A stretch of DNA of 64,000 nucleotides, taken from positions 24,240 through 88,239 of the forward strand of contig NZ_FNDX01000024.1 in assembly GCF_900099765.1 (NCBI RefSeq), in the 5' to 3' direction. The position numbers and the translations under genes are program-made. Of this stretch, positions 35,060 through 44,232 are shown piece after piece (positions within the stretch are counted from its first letter, which is position 1; the number at the start of each line of letters is the position of its first letter). Under the pieces are notes generated by a model that was not told the DNA's origin, made no database searches, and worked only from the letters and a program-made list of their open reading frames with translations. Source of the stretch: Paenibacillus typhae. GTDB lineage: Bacteria; Bacillota; Bacilli; Paenibacillales; Paenibacillaceae.

Positions 35060-36472
35060 CTAATCCGCCGGCTTGATATCAATAAAGTCAATCTCCCCGT
35101 AGCCGTCACCCTTCGTGAAGCGGAGGATATTGGTTCCTGCATTCAGCTGAATGCGGGCTGTGGACAGCCCCCAGTTCTCCCAGCCTTTGTTAGTGATATT
35201 GAAATGGCTGGACGCGCCTGAATTCACACTGAGCAGTAAATGGGACCAGCCGCCGCCTGCCGTGCCGTTAGCGGTCCGGGCCAGAAGGATATATTGTCCC
35301 GCTTCTTCCGCATTAACTGAAAATTCCACATAGCTCTCCGGCGTATCAATATGTCCTGCCTTCATTCCACCCGAACCATTCGGGCTGGAAGATGCATAAG
35401 CTGCGCCGCCAAAAGCGGCTTCTTCACCTTCATAACGCTGATGTTCCGCTTCCCCCGAAGGCAGAGTTAACGGAAGATCGGGATCAGCCGGAATGCCGAA
35501 GGCTGGTGTATTGTCTGCGTTCCAGCGAAACGGCTGCATCCGTACCTCGCGGTTCCATCCGGCACCGCTGTATTTGGCAACATGATACATGATCCAGTCC
35601 TCCCGGCCGTCGGGCGACTTCGTAAACGAATGATGGCCCGGCCCGTACAGCCCGTTCCCTGAGCTAAAGAGCGGCTGGCTGCGCTTGTTCCAGGATGCCG
35701 GATTCAGCAGGTCAGCGGAAATGTCCGCCGTGATCAGCCCCAGGCAATAATCGTCAGTCCAGCTTCCGCTGGCCGAATAGACCAGACTGATGATGTTCCC
35801 ATGTATAATCACCTGCGGCCCTTCATTCACGTACGGAGAATGGTTTGTCTCCCAGCTGTATGTTGGCCTGGCAATCTCCACCCGTTCAGAATCGATGCTC
35901 CACGGATTGCTCATGTGGGCGATGTAGAGATTCTGCCGCACGTTCACATCACCTTCCCAGCCGGACCAGATAAAATACAATTCCTCACCCGCCTGCAATA
36001 CAGTACCGTCAATCGCCCACTTATCGGAGGGATCTGTGATCTGGCCTTTGTATTGCCAGATTCCCTCCAGCGGATCAGCTGCAGTACTCTCCATCACATG
36101 CATCCGGTGATTTACATTGTCACCATCGTCCATCGCGTAGTAGATATACCAGGCCCCGTTCAGATAATGCAGCTCAGGCGCCCAAATATTGCTGCCTCCG
36201 GTATTGATAACCTTGACTTGTCCTGCATCAATGGTTGTAAGCTGCGCCGACTTCCAGAGGGTCACATTGCCTCCGGTTGTTTTGGTGAAATAATAGAAGC
36301 CGTCTGTATGCTTGTAGACCCACGGGTCGGCCCCGTCCTGCATGATTACATTATAAAAATCATTATGACTGGACACCTTATGACCCACCTTTCCCATTGT
36401 TAAAACGAGCAGTACACCTATGGCCAGCACACTAACAGCAGGCAGCCAGATGTACCGGGCCTTCACTTTCAT
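35060..36472 (-). CDS. Secreted GH43 glycosidase with C-terminal CBM6/35-like module
   Basis: Five-bladed propeller enzyme of family GH43, probably an alpha-L-arabinofuranosidase or related exo-enzyme. An N-terminal hydrophobic segment (about 8–26) serves as signal or anchor. The catalytic triad is visible: base Asp49 in DGADPWV, pKa-modulating Asp155 in AIDGTV and acid Glu217 in NEGPQV. The last ~125 residues (from about 345, EGEEAAFGGAAYAS to FIDIKPAD) form a beta-sandwich carbohydrate-binding module of the CBM6/CBM35 kind. It is the last gene of the six-gene operon starting with the binding lipoprotein, 44 bp after the GH2 gene. Substrate specificity within GH43 is not certain. Confidence 0.88.
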   Translation of the reverse strand: MKVKARYIWLPAVSVLAIGVLLVLTMGKVGHKVSSHNDFYNVIMQDGADPWVYKHTDGFYYFTKTTGGNVTLWKSAQLTTIDAGQVKVINTGGSNIWAPELHYLNGAWYIYYAMDDGDNVNHRMHVMESTAADPLEGIWQYKGQITDPSDKWAIDGTVLQAGEELYFIWSGWEGDVNVRQNLYIAHMSNPWSIDSERVEIARPTYSWETNHSPYVNEGPQVIIHGNIISLVYSASGSWTDDYCLGLITADISADLLNPASWNKRSQPLFSSGNGLYGPGHHSFTKSPDGREDWIMYHVAKYSGAGWNREVRMQPFRWNADNTPAFGIPADPDLPLTLPSGEAEHQRYEGEEAAFGGAAYASSSPNGSGGMKAGHIDTPESYVEFSVNAEEAGQYILLARTANGTAGGGWSHLLLSVNSGASSHFNITNKGWENWGLSTARIQLNAGTNILRFTKGDGYGEIDFIDIKPAD

Positions 36473-36516
36473 AACCAGTCACACTCCTTTCGGGTGATTA
36501 GTTACTGGAGTTCCGG

Positions 36517-38265
36517 CTAGTCTTCGATTGCCGCTTTGCGCCCGTTGATCCGGCGGATGACCTCAGGAGCAAATTTCGGCTGCCTGTCATAGGTATACAG
36601 CCCGTTCACTTCCTGCTCTACGTCGTACAACTGGGTGTAGCAGAAGCCGAACATCATCGGGTGGTCCAGCAGCACATCGGTTAATCCGGCGTAACGCGCA
36701 AGGAACGCCTCCTCTGACGCCGGACGGTCGCCGTACCCCCAGGACTTCTCATCCAGCTGCTGCGGGTTCCACCAGATTCCGCCGTACTCGCTGATGAAAT
36801 AGGGCTGGCCTGCATAGGTCTGCCGGTCAGGGAAGGTATTAAATACCTCGCCGCCGTCCTTCATCGGCTCGTATCTGGCCCGGAACGTCTCCGGATTCTG
36901 GTCATAGTCATGCAGATCAAATATATCCGTTACCACATGGAAGTTACCGCTGGTATCAATTACCGGACGCGTAGGGTCCATCTGTTTCGATACCTCATAT
37001 ACGAGCTGCAGGACGTCATTATGCTGCTTGACTCCATCCCGGTCCCACGTCTCGTTGAACGGGCACCAGCCGATCAGTGCAGGATGATTGAAATCCCGCT
37101 GCATTCCTTCAAGCCACTCGGGCAGGAACTGTGATACCGCTTCTGCGGTGGTAATATTAAGCCCCCAGTTCGCATGCTCGCCCCAGACAAGATAACCGAG
37201 CCGGTCAGCCCAGTACAGGAACCGCGGCTCGAACATCTTTTCATGCAGCCTGGCACCGTTGAAGCCGAGTCCCAGGGAAATTTCAATATCCCTGCGCAAA
37301 TCTTCATCGCTTGGAGCAGTATAGATTCCGTCAGGGTAGAAGCCCTGATCCAGAACCAGACGCTGGAAGACCGATTTACCGTTGATCCGGAAGGCCATTC
37401 CGTCCAGGCGGACCGTTCTCAGGCCGAAATAGGAATCAACCGCATCACACTCCTGCCCTTCGTACTGCAGCGACAGCTTCAGCTCGTAGAGCTTCGCATT
37501 ACCGGGCTCCCATAAGTGAACCTCAGAGAGCGGAAGCGTCAGTCTGACGGACGGTCCCGATACGAGGGCACTGGCCACCCCGGCTGCCGCGCCGGCAAAC
37601 TGTGCGGCAGCGCTGACCCGGCCACCCGCAGCATTTCCGCTGATGTTAACCTCAAGATGTACACAGGCGTTGTCCGGGTCAGGTATGATTTTCATATCCG
37701 ATAAATGCTTGTCGGCCACATGCTCAAGCCAGACCGTCTGCCAGATTCCGGTGGTACGCGTATAATCACAGCCGTGCGAATGAAACAGCTCCGACTGTTT
37801 GCCGCGCGGCTGACGGCCCGAGCGGACGTCGTCCTCTGCATTCACAGTAATCAGATTAATGCCTGGAACAATAAGGGCAGTAATATCGAAGCTGAACGGA
37901 GTGTAACCGCCACGGTGACTGCCTACAGATACTCCGTTCACCCATACCTCTGCTTTATAATCGACAGCGCCAAAATGGAGCAGCGTCCGGCCGTCACTCC
38001 AGTCTTCCGGCAGGGTGAACTCACGTTTATACCAGACGGCTGCCATAAAATCTGTGTATTCCACACCGGACAGCTTGCTTTCCGGACAGAAGGGAACGGT
38101 GATCTGCCCGGACAGGTCATGGCTGCTGCCTTGTAATCCGCGTTCTCTGCCGCTTTTGCCATGGTCAATTTCAAACTGCCACCGGCCGTTCAGATTGATC
38201 CACTCCGGTCTGACCCACTGGGGGCGGGGATATTCAGGGCGGGGAAGAGCAGATAAATGTGACAT
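36517..38265 (-). CDS. GH2-family glycoside hydrolase, first of two paralogues
   Basis: A 582-residue intracellular GH2 enzyme: sugar-binding jelly roll (about 15–185), immunoglobulin-like domain (about 190–290) and TIM barrel (about 295–580). The acid/base is Glu405 in PFNETWD and the nucleophile Glu493 in FISEYGG. It lacks the extra C-terminal domains of LacZ, so it belongs with the short GH2 enzymes (beta-glucuronidase-like, beta-galactosidase-like, arabinopyranosidase-like). It is clearly paralogous to the next gene upstream. It lies between the other GH2 gene (29 bp gap) and the GH43 gene. Confidence 0.88.
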   Translation of the reverse strand: MSHLSALPRPEYPRPQWVRPEWINLNGRWQFEIDHGKSGRERGLQGSSHDLSGQITVPFCPESKLSGVEYTDFMAAVWYKREFTLPEDWSDGRTLLHFGAVDYKAEVWVNGVSVGSHRGGYTPFSFDITALIVPGINLITVNAEDDVRSGRQPRGKQSELFHSHGCDYTRTTGIWQTVWLEHVADKHLSDMKIIPDPDNACVHLEVNISGNAAGGRVSAAAQFAGAAAGVASALVSGPSVRLTLPLSEVHLWEPGNAKLYELKLSLQYEGQECDAVDSYFGLRTVRLDGMAFRINGKSVFQRLVLDQGFYPDGIYTAPSDEDLRRDIEISLGLGFNGARLHEKMFEPRFLYWADRLGYLVWGEHANWGLNITTAEAVSQFLPEWLEGMQRDFNHPALIGWCPFNETWDRDGVKQHNDVLQLVYEVSKQMDPTRPVIDTSGNFHVVTDIFDLHDYDQNPETFRARYEPMKDGGEVFNTFPDRQTYAGQPYFISEYGGIWWNPQQLDEKSWGYGDRPASEEAFLARYAGLTDVLLDHPMMFGFCYTQLYDVEQEVNGLYTYDRQPKFAPEVIRRINGRKAAIED

Positions 38266-38294
38266 TGTATAACTCCTTTGAATGGAATTGGTTT

Positions 38295-40073
38295 TTATTT
38301 GCCGGTCATGATCTTACGAATCTCCGCAAGCGGCGCCTTCGGCTTGCGGTCATAGGTGAGCAAACCATTGATTTCCTGCTCGACATCGGTCAGCTGGGTA
38401 TAACAAAAGCCTTGAATCACCGGTGAGGAGAACATCGGCTCAACGACTGCCTTGAGCCGGATCAGAAAATCCTCCTCATTCTCGGCTCCGGAATAGCCCC
38501 AGCCCTCCCATTCGCTTTTTTTAAAGGCAATGCCGCCGAACTCCGAAATGAGAATCGGCTGGCCCTGATAGGAAGCGCCGCCCACAAAAATTTTGCGGTT
38601 AGCCGGCATGGAATTCACAGCAGAATCAACCGTAGCATACCGCTGCTCCAACACCTCCTGACGGCTCTCATAGTCATGGATCGTTATAAGGTCTGTCGTC
38701 ATATGCTCCCAGCCGTCGTTATATACAACGGGCCTCATTTCATCCAGCGATTTGGTCAAATGATACATGGCCAGACCGTGCTGCTGCTGGCGCTTATCGA
38801 TCTGCACATTGGGAACCCCCCAGCTTTCATTCAGCGGAACCCAGGTTACAATGCTCGGATGGTTATAATCACGCTCGATAATTTCCTGCCATTCCTTGGT
38901 GAACCGGCGGACATACGCCTCGGAATACTCATAGGCATTGGCTGCCTCGCTCCATACCAGCAGGCCCAGCTTGTCGCACCAGTACAGGAAACGCGGATCT
39001 TCCGTCTTCTGGTGTTTGCGCACACCATTGAAGCCCATTTCCTTGGCAAGCTCAACATCGCGCTTCAAAGCTTCGTCTGAAGGTGCGGTCAGAATCCCGT
39101 CAGGGAAATACCCCTGATCCAGAACCAGACGCTGATAGTACGGACGGTTATTCAGGCACAGCCTCCCGTCCTCAACCGATACCTTGCGCATGCCGAAATA
39201 GGCAGCGACCTCATCGATTACCTCTTCCCCCCGGACAAGCTGATACTCAATATCGTACAGGTTGGGGTGTTCAGGGCTCCACAGCCGTCCCAGACCATGC
39301 TCGGCAAAATCACCCAGTCCGATCGTCCGCAGCTGCTCAGAGTGTCCTACATGGTATTGATCTTCAGCAATCCATTCCCCGCCGTATGTAACCTTGATGC
39401 GGAGCTTCAGCGCAGCATCAGCCTTAAAGCCGTCAACGAACGTACGGATGCGGATTTCGTTACGGTCAATATCCGGGGTCATCATTATTTTGTGCATATG
39501 CACCGCCGGCACCGGCTCAAGCCAGACACTCTGCCAGATGCCGGTTGTACGGGTATAGAAGATCGAAGCAGACTGCTCCAGCCAGTATTGCTTGCCCCGC
39601 GGCAGCGTTACATCGCGGCTGAAGTCCTCCGCCCGCACTACAATCCTGTTGCTGCCCTGAACCAGCAGCGGGGTAATGTCCGCCTGGAACGGTGTATGTC
39701 CGCCTTCATGCATGACTGCCAGCTGTCCGTTCACCCAGACCTTGGCCAGATAATCAACGGCCCCGAAATGCAGGATGATCCGTTTGCCGCTCCAGGCCTC
39801 AGGAACCTCAAAGCTTCTTCTGTACCACACCACATCATGAAACCCAGGATCTTCAATGCCGCTCAGCTTGCTCTGGAAGGCAAAGGGCACTTGAATCGTC
39901 CGCACAGACAGCGCAGGCGTGTCTTTCCTATACCATTGCTCTTCTTCACCGGCACGTTCATCATCAAAGCCAAAGTCCCATGCTCCGTTCAGGCTTAGCC
40001 ACTCTTTGCGCCTGAACTCCGGCCGCGGATATTCAGGACGGGAAATTAAGGTATTGCCTGCTTCAATCAACAT
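38295..40073 (-). CDS. GH2-family glycoside hydrolase, second paralogue
   Basis: A 592-residue GH2 enzyme with the same three-domain layout as its neighbour: jelly roll with RPEYPRPEF at the start, Ig-like domain, then TIM barrel. The acid/base is Glu416 in PLNESWG and the nucleophile Glu511 in LISEFGG. There is no signal peptide, so it works on imported oligosaccharides. The ATG at 40073 has AGGAG 11 bases upstream; a GTG four codons earlier overlaps that box and is less likely. It follows the LplC-type permease gene by 44 bp. The substrate is probably a beta-galactoside, beta-glucuronide or arabinopyranoside from plant cell walls. Confidence 0.88.
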   Translation of the reverse strand: MLIEAGNTLISRPEYPRPEFRRKEWLSLNGAWDFGFDDERAGEEEQWYRKDTPALSVRTIQVPFAFQSKLSGIEDPGFHDVVWYRRSFEVPEAWSGKRIILHFGAVDYLAKVWVNGQLAVMHEGGHTPFQADITPLLVQGSNRIVVRAEDFSRDVTLPRGKQYWLEQSASIFYTRTTGIWQSVWLEPVPAVHMHKIMMTPDIDRNEIRIRTFVDGFKADAALKLRIKVTYGGEWIAEDQYHVGHSEQLRTIGLGDFAEHGLGRLWSPEHPNLYDIEYQLVRGEEVIDEVAAYFGMRKVSVEDGRLCLNNRPYYQRLVLDQGYFPDGILTAPSDEALKRDVELAKEMGFNGVRKHQKTEDPRFLYWCDKLGLLVWSEAANAYEYSEAYVRRFTKEWQEIIERDYNHPSIVTWVPLNESWGVPNVQIDKRQQQHGLAMYHLTKSLDEMRPVVYNDGWEHMTTDLITIHDYESRQEVLEQRYATVDSAVNSMPANRKIFVGGASYQGQPILISEFGGIAFKKSEWEGWGYSGAENEEDFLIRLKAVVEPMFSSPVIQGFCYTQLTDVEQEINGLLTYDRKPKAPLAEIRKIMTGK

Positions 40074-40117
40074 GGTGTACTTCACTCCTATTGCTTAATT
40101 TTTTCTCTCTGTTGCTG

Positions 40118-41053
40118 TTAACCCTTAATGGAGCCGACATAGACGCCTTTGACAAAATACTTCTGCAGGAACGGATAAACCATCAGAATCGGCAAGGTGG
40201 ATACGACAATCGCACAATATTTAACCAGCTCGCGGAAGGCCGTCTGGCTGCCGGCACTGTCGATGACTACACCTCCCGCACTGCCGATGGAGGTTGCAGT
40301 AGAGTCATTGGCAACCAGAATTTCCTTCATTAACAGCTGTAGCGGAAAGAGCTGCCTGTCTTTGAGCAGCACCATCGCATTGAACCAGGAATTCCAGTTC
40401 CCGACCAGATAGTACAGAAAAATAACAGCCAGCGTAGCCTTGGACAGCGGCAGAATCACATTGATCAGAATATTAGCCTGGCTCGCGCCGTCAATCGTTG
40501 CCGCTTCTTCCAGCTCCTGCGGAATAGCCTGGAAGCTGGTCCGCAGGATAATAATGTTCCAGGTACTCAGCGCCGTCGGCAGAATCATCGCCCACAGATT
40601 GTTGTACAGGCCGATATCCTTCATTAATAAGAACCACGGAATCAGCCCGCCGCCGAAGAACATCGTGATCGTAATCAGGATCATGATGAAGTTTTTGAAA
40701 TACAAGTCTCTTCTCGATAACACATAAGCTCCCAGGATGGTCATAATCATGTTGACCAGGGTGCCTACCCCCACATAGATAATCGTGTTTTTATATCCGT
40801 TGATCAGGCTGTTATCCTTGAACACCAGCTTATAGCCGTCCAAGGTGAAGCCGAGCGGTTTGAGCAGAATTCCTTTATGGGCGATCAGCTCTCCCGGGTT
40901 GCTGACCGAGGCGAACAAGATATGCAGAATCGGATAAAAGCACACCAGAGTCAGGGCCGTCAGCAGGATATACAGCGTGATATCGAAGAGCCGGTCGCCC
41001 GGTGAACGGTATTTCCTGCTTTTTTTCACTATAGGCTGCGGATTATCATTCAT
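40118..41053 (-). CDS. Carbohydrate ABC transporter permease, LplC/YtcP type
   Basis: Inner-membrane permease of a CUT1-type sugar importer, 311 residues, six helices. The cytoplasmic EAA loop that contacts the ATPase is EEAATIDGASQANILINVILP. The C-terminus VKGVYVGSIKG is typical of the LplC subgroup. I start at the ATG at 41053, which has GAGGG 6 bases upstream; an upstream in-frame start overlaps the previous gene. It lies 16 bp after the LplB-type permease gene. No ATPase gene is in the operon, so a shared MsmX-like ATPase is presumed. Confidence 0.93.
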   Translation of the reverse strand: MNDNPQPIVKKSRKYRSPGDRLFDITLYILLTALTLVCFYPILHILFASVSNPGELIAHKGILLKPLGFTLDGYKLVFKDNSLINGYKNTIIYVGVGTLVNMIMTILGAYVLSRRDLYFKNFIMILITITMFFGGGLIPWFLLMKDIGLYNNLWAMILPTALSTWNIIILRTSFQAIPQELEEAATIDGASQANILINVILPLSKATLAVIFLYYLVGNWNSWFNAMVLLKDRQLFPLQLLMKEILVANDSTATSIGSAGGVVIDSAGSQTAFRELVKYCAIVVSTLPILMVYPFLQKYFVKGVYVGSIKG

Positions 41054-41069
41054 GGCTGTCCCTCTTTTC

Positions 41070-42041
41070 TTACCATAAGCTGGTCTCGGATCTGCGTTTG
41101 GCAAGGGTATTGGTCATCCAGAGCAGGCCGAAATTCACAATCGAGCTGACCAGACCCACAGCCGTGGAATAGCTCAGACTGGCCTCTCTTAACCCCCGGC
41201 GGTACACGTAGGAGGCAATGACATCCGCCGTATCATAGATCAACGGATTGTAGAGCAGGATAATTTTCTCGTAACCGGATGACATCAGCCCGCCAATGGC
41301 AAAAATAAAAAGAATGATGATGACCGGACTGATCTGCGGCAGCGTAATATGCCACATTTTTTTGATCCTTCCCACTCCGTCGATTTCGGCTGCTTCGTAT
41401 AGAGAAGTATCAATTGAGCTCATCGCCGCCAGATAAATGATGCTGTCCCAGCCGATGCTCTGCCAGATGCCGGAGAATGTATAGATCGGACGGAAGAATG
41501 AGGAATAGCCGAGCAGCGACGAGTACTCTTTTCCGGTAATAAGCTGCAGAATTTGTGTGACGATTCCTTCGTCTGCAGCGAAGATATGAATGATCCCGCA
41601 GACGACCACCAGTGAGATAAAATGCGGCATATAGGTGATTGTCTGCACGGTTTTCTTGAACTTCTCAGCCCGGATTTCATTGAGCAGGAGAGCCAGAATA
41701 ATCGGTGCGGTAAAACCGAACACAATTCCCCAGACGTTGAGCATAAGCGTATTTTTAACGACCCGCCAGAAGTACGGTCCCCCGAAAAAATCAGCAAAGT
41801 GCTTGAGCCCGACCCACTCACTCGCGTTAAACCCCAGCAGCGGCTTGAAATCCTTGAAGGCGATCAGAACGCCCCACATCGGCCCGTAGCAGAAGATCAG
41901 AAACCAGGCCACTACCGGAACGGCCAGCAGGTAGACGAACCAGTTCTTTTTCAGATCCTTCTTGATGATGCGTCCGGTCTTCTTAGGCTTAGCGGCCGCA
42001 GGAACAGGAGCACCACCGTTCTTGTTCCGTACAATCTCCAT
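41070..42041 (-). CDS. Carbohydrate ABC transporter permease, LplB type
   Basis: Partner permease of the sugar importer, 323 residues with six helices (first about 33–53). The EAA loop is YEAAEIDGVGRIKKMWHITLP. The C-terminus KRRSETSLW is characteristic of LplB-like permeases. It starts 11 bp after the stop of the binding-protein gene. Confidence 0.93.
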   Translation of the reverse strand: MEIVRNKNGGAPVPAAAKPKKTGRIIKKDLKKNWFVYLLAVPVVAWFLIFCYGPMWGVLIAFKDFKPLLGFNASEWVGLKHFADFFGGPYFWRVVKNTLMLNVWGIVFGFTAPIILALLLNEIRAEKFKKTVQTITYMPHFISLVVVCGIIHIFAADEGIVTQILQLITGKEYSSLLGYSSFFRPIYTFSGIWQSIGWDSIIYLAAMSSIDTSLYEAAEIDGVGRIKKMWHITLPQISPVIIILFIFAIGGLMSSGYEKIILLYNPLIYDTADVIASYVYRRGLREASLSYSTAVGLVSSIVNFGLLWMTNTLAKRRSETSLW

Positions 42042-42052
42042 AAAACAACCAC

Positions 42053-43801
42053 CTATCGTTTGTTATATCGATCCAAGGCTGCCTGATGGATACTCAGGAA
42101 TTCATCCAGTCCCATACTTTGCGCTTCTTTCAAAAATTTGTCGTAAGCATCAACCGGCAGCTCGCCCATGATGATCTTGGCAAAATATTCTCCGCGCAGC
42201 GTCGACAGCTGGTTCCCAAGCTCAGCTTCCCGTGAGGCTTCTTCTTTGGTAAAGGTAAGCGGCGGTACCGCCATGCTGGTATCCATGTTCTCCGTCCAGT
42301 ACTTGCGGATCTCCCCGGAATAGCTCCCCTTGGCGGTGATCAGCGGATTGGCATGATGCTCGTCACGGATATTCGGCCAAGTGTGCATCCGGTATTTCCA
42401 GAGCGTGGTCGATACAGGCTGGCCCTCAGGGTCCTTGTATATATAGCTGTTTTCGGGATAATACGGCATGCCACTGTCGTCGATCAGATGCACCGTTCCA
42501 TATTCGCCGAAGTTAATCATTTCCCAGCCTTTTTTGCTGTAGCTGAAATCAAGCCAGGCCATTGCTGCTTCCACATTGTCAGCTTGGGTGGTGATCGCCG
42601 CTTCTGTCCCCGTTCTTTTGAAATTTTTATAGGTGGTTGCCGATTTATCCCCTGTATTCAACACCGGATTCAGCGCCCCGACAAAATCAATGCCGCTCTG
42701 CTCCTTCCAATAGCTCCACATCGTATCCGGAGAATCCATCATCACCGCGGTATCACCGGAAATCGCACTGGCCATTCTCTGGTTAAAGTCCGCTGTCGCC
42801 CAGTCCGGATTCAACAGGCCTTCCTTGTTCCACTGCTGCATGGTTGCGAGATACTCCTTCGCTTTCGGCTGCGCCGGCCCCCAGGCCACTTTGCCGTTCC
42901 CGTCCAGGAAGGTCCAGTCCCATACCCCGTAAGCTCCGTTAATGATGCCGGTAAAAATCTGGCCGTAAGTCGAGCCGTAGTTGAGCGGCGCCTTATAGCC
43001 GACTTCCTTTGCCTTGGTCAGGAAGGTGTGCCATTCATCGATTGTGTTAGGAACAGCCAGCCCTGTTTTGTCCAGCGCCTCCTGCTTGATCAGCATCCCG
43101 AACCAGGTCCATTCTGAATAAGGGGCGATCCCGTAAAAGCCGAGCAGCCTGCCTTCGTCGGTCACCGTCGTTTTCCGACGGGTTTCATCAGAGTTACGCC
43201 ACTGTGTATAGTTGGGGGCATTCTTCTCCATCAGATCGGTTAGATCCAGGTAAGCGCCGTCATTGACACCTGCTTCAAGCCCGCCCGGGTAACGTCCCGG
43301 CTCAATGATGATGTCTGGAAGATCACCGGAGGAGATCATCAGCGTGAAGGCATCTGCCTCCTGGCCGATCGGCGGTGTAATGAAATTCACTTTGATCCCT
43401 GTTAATTTCTCCACCTGCTTCTGGACGGCATGATTGTTCATATCCGGAATGTTGGAGTTCGCAGGCATCCATACATCGAGGACCACATCGCCCTTTACGG
43501 GATAAGCGGAGTAATCACTTGGAATCACTTCATCGTAATTATCGCCGAGGTAAGTATCATTCAGGGTAGCGTTCACTTCATCGATTTGCTCCTGCGTAGG
43601 CGCCGTATTCCCGCGGATGTCACCGCTGATATCCGTAAAGGCCACATCGTTCTTCTCCTGGGTTACATTTGCATTATTAGTGCCCGGGTCCATCTCCGCA
43701 GTATCGTCCTTTGCATTGTTGCCGCTGCACGCCGTTACAGTCGAAATAATCAGTATTAATACAAATAACAGGCTAACCAAGCGCTTTGTATTGTTCTTCA
43801 T
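42053..43801 (-). CDS. Sugar-binding lipoprotein of the ABC importer (LplA/LipO-like)
   Basis: Extracellular solute-binding protein, 582 residues. Residues 1–24 are a lipoprotein signal, with the lipobox STVTAC and lipidated Cys25, followed by an acidic Asn/Asp/Glu linker. The large two-lobe family 1 binding domain matches the oligosaccharide binders paired with LplB/LplC. The ATG at 43801 has a GGGGGG box about 6 bases upstream; the frame is open further but without SD. It is the first gene of the operon, downstream of a consensus SigA promoter with a cre site and an inverted repeat. Confidence 0.93.
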   Translation of the reverse strand: MKNNTKRLVSLLFVLILIISTVTACSGNNAKDDTAEMDPGTNNANVTQEKNDVAFTDISGDIRGNTAPTQEQIDEVNATLNDTYLGDNYDEVIPSDYSAYPVKGDVVLDVWMPANSNIPDMNNHAVQKQVEKLTGIKVNFITPPIGQEADAFTLMISSGDLPDIIIEPGRYPGGLEAGVNDGAYLDLTDLMEKNAPNYTQWRNSDETRRKTTVTDEGRLLGFYGIAPYSEWTWFGMLIKQEALDKTGLAVPNTIDEWHTFLTKAKEVGYKAPLNYGSTYGQIFTGIINGAYGVWDWTFLDGNGKVAWGPAQPKAKEYLATMQQWNKEGLLNPDWATADFNQRMASAISGDTAVMMDSPDTMWSYWKEQSGIDFVGALNPVLNTGDKSATTYKNFKRTGTEAAITTQADNVEAAMAWLDFSYSKKGWEMINFGEYGTVHLIDDSGMPYYPENSYIYKDPEGQPVSTTLWKYRMHTWPNIRDEHHANPLITAKGSYSGEIRKYWTENMDTSMAVPPLTFTKEEASREAELGNQLSTLRGEYFAKIIMGELPVDAYDKFLKEAQSMGLDEFLSIHQAALDRYNKR

Positions 43802-43926
43802 ACTTAACCCCCCGCTATTAAATGATTTGCGCCTTACCTTAAACGAATCCGAAGTCAGTACCCGCTCCTCTGCCACAGCTGAATATTCCCCTTTTGCTGT
43901 AATTAATTAACTACAAACCAATCATT

Positions 43927-43947
43927 AGATACATAATTATTGTATCT
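43927..43947. promoter_or_regulatory. Inverted-repeat operator just after the -10 box
   Basis: Perfect AGATACA-N7-TGTATCT centred about 20 bases downstream of the -10 of the hemicellulose operon. Position suits repression by a regulator; the neighbouring ArsR-type protein is the obvious candidate (inference). Confidence 0.6.
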
Positions 43948-43955
43948 TTAATCGG

Positions 43956-43984
43956 ATTATAAGCACGAAAAGGCTAAATGTCAA
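43956..43984 (-). promoter_or_regulatory. Consensus SigA promoter of the hemicellulose operon
   Basis: Minus-strand TTGACA, exactly 17 bases, then TATAAT: a full match to the housekeeping consensus, about 155 bases before the binding-protein start. Such a strong promoter needs repression, for which a cre site and an inverted repeat are present. Confidence 0.88.
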
Positions 43985-43992
43985 CGCTTTCA
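43979..43992. promoter_or_regulatory. cre site for CcpA over the -35 box
   Basis: TGTCAACGCTTTCA on the plus strand matches the catabolite-responsive-element consensus TGWAANCGNTNWCA at all but one position and overlaps the TTGACA box. CcpA bound here would block RNA polymerase when glucose is present. Confidence 0.75.
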
Positions 43993-44154
43993 AACATATT
44001 TATCGTTAGTTTATTTCATGGATCTAAGCAGGCAATATTTTTAAGCAATAAATAAGTTAATCAAATAAACCCTTATAAACTAAGACGTTTCTCGGTTTTT
44101 TGTCGATTAACCGCAGAATAAAACCGCTTGAGATTTCAAATAAAGGATCACAAA

Positions 44155-44192
44155 GAAAAAACCTTTTGTTACAATATTATTGTAACAAAAGG
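44155..44192 (-). terminator. Terminator after the intracellular GH43 gene
   Basis: A perfect 14-bp inverted repeat CCTTTTGTTACAAT-ATT-ATTGTAACAAAAGG followed on the minus strand by TTTTTCTTT. It separates this gene from the downstream operon. Confidence 0.85.
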
Positions 44193-44232
44193 CATGCAGA
44201 AGCCGAAAGTTATGTTTTATATAACCTGTTTC

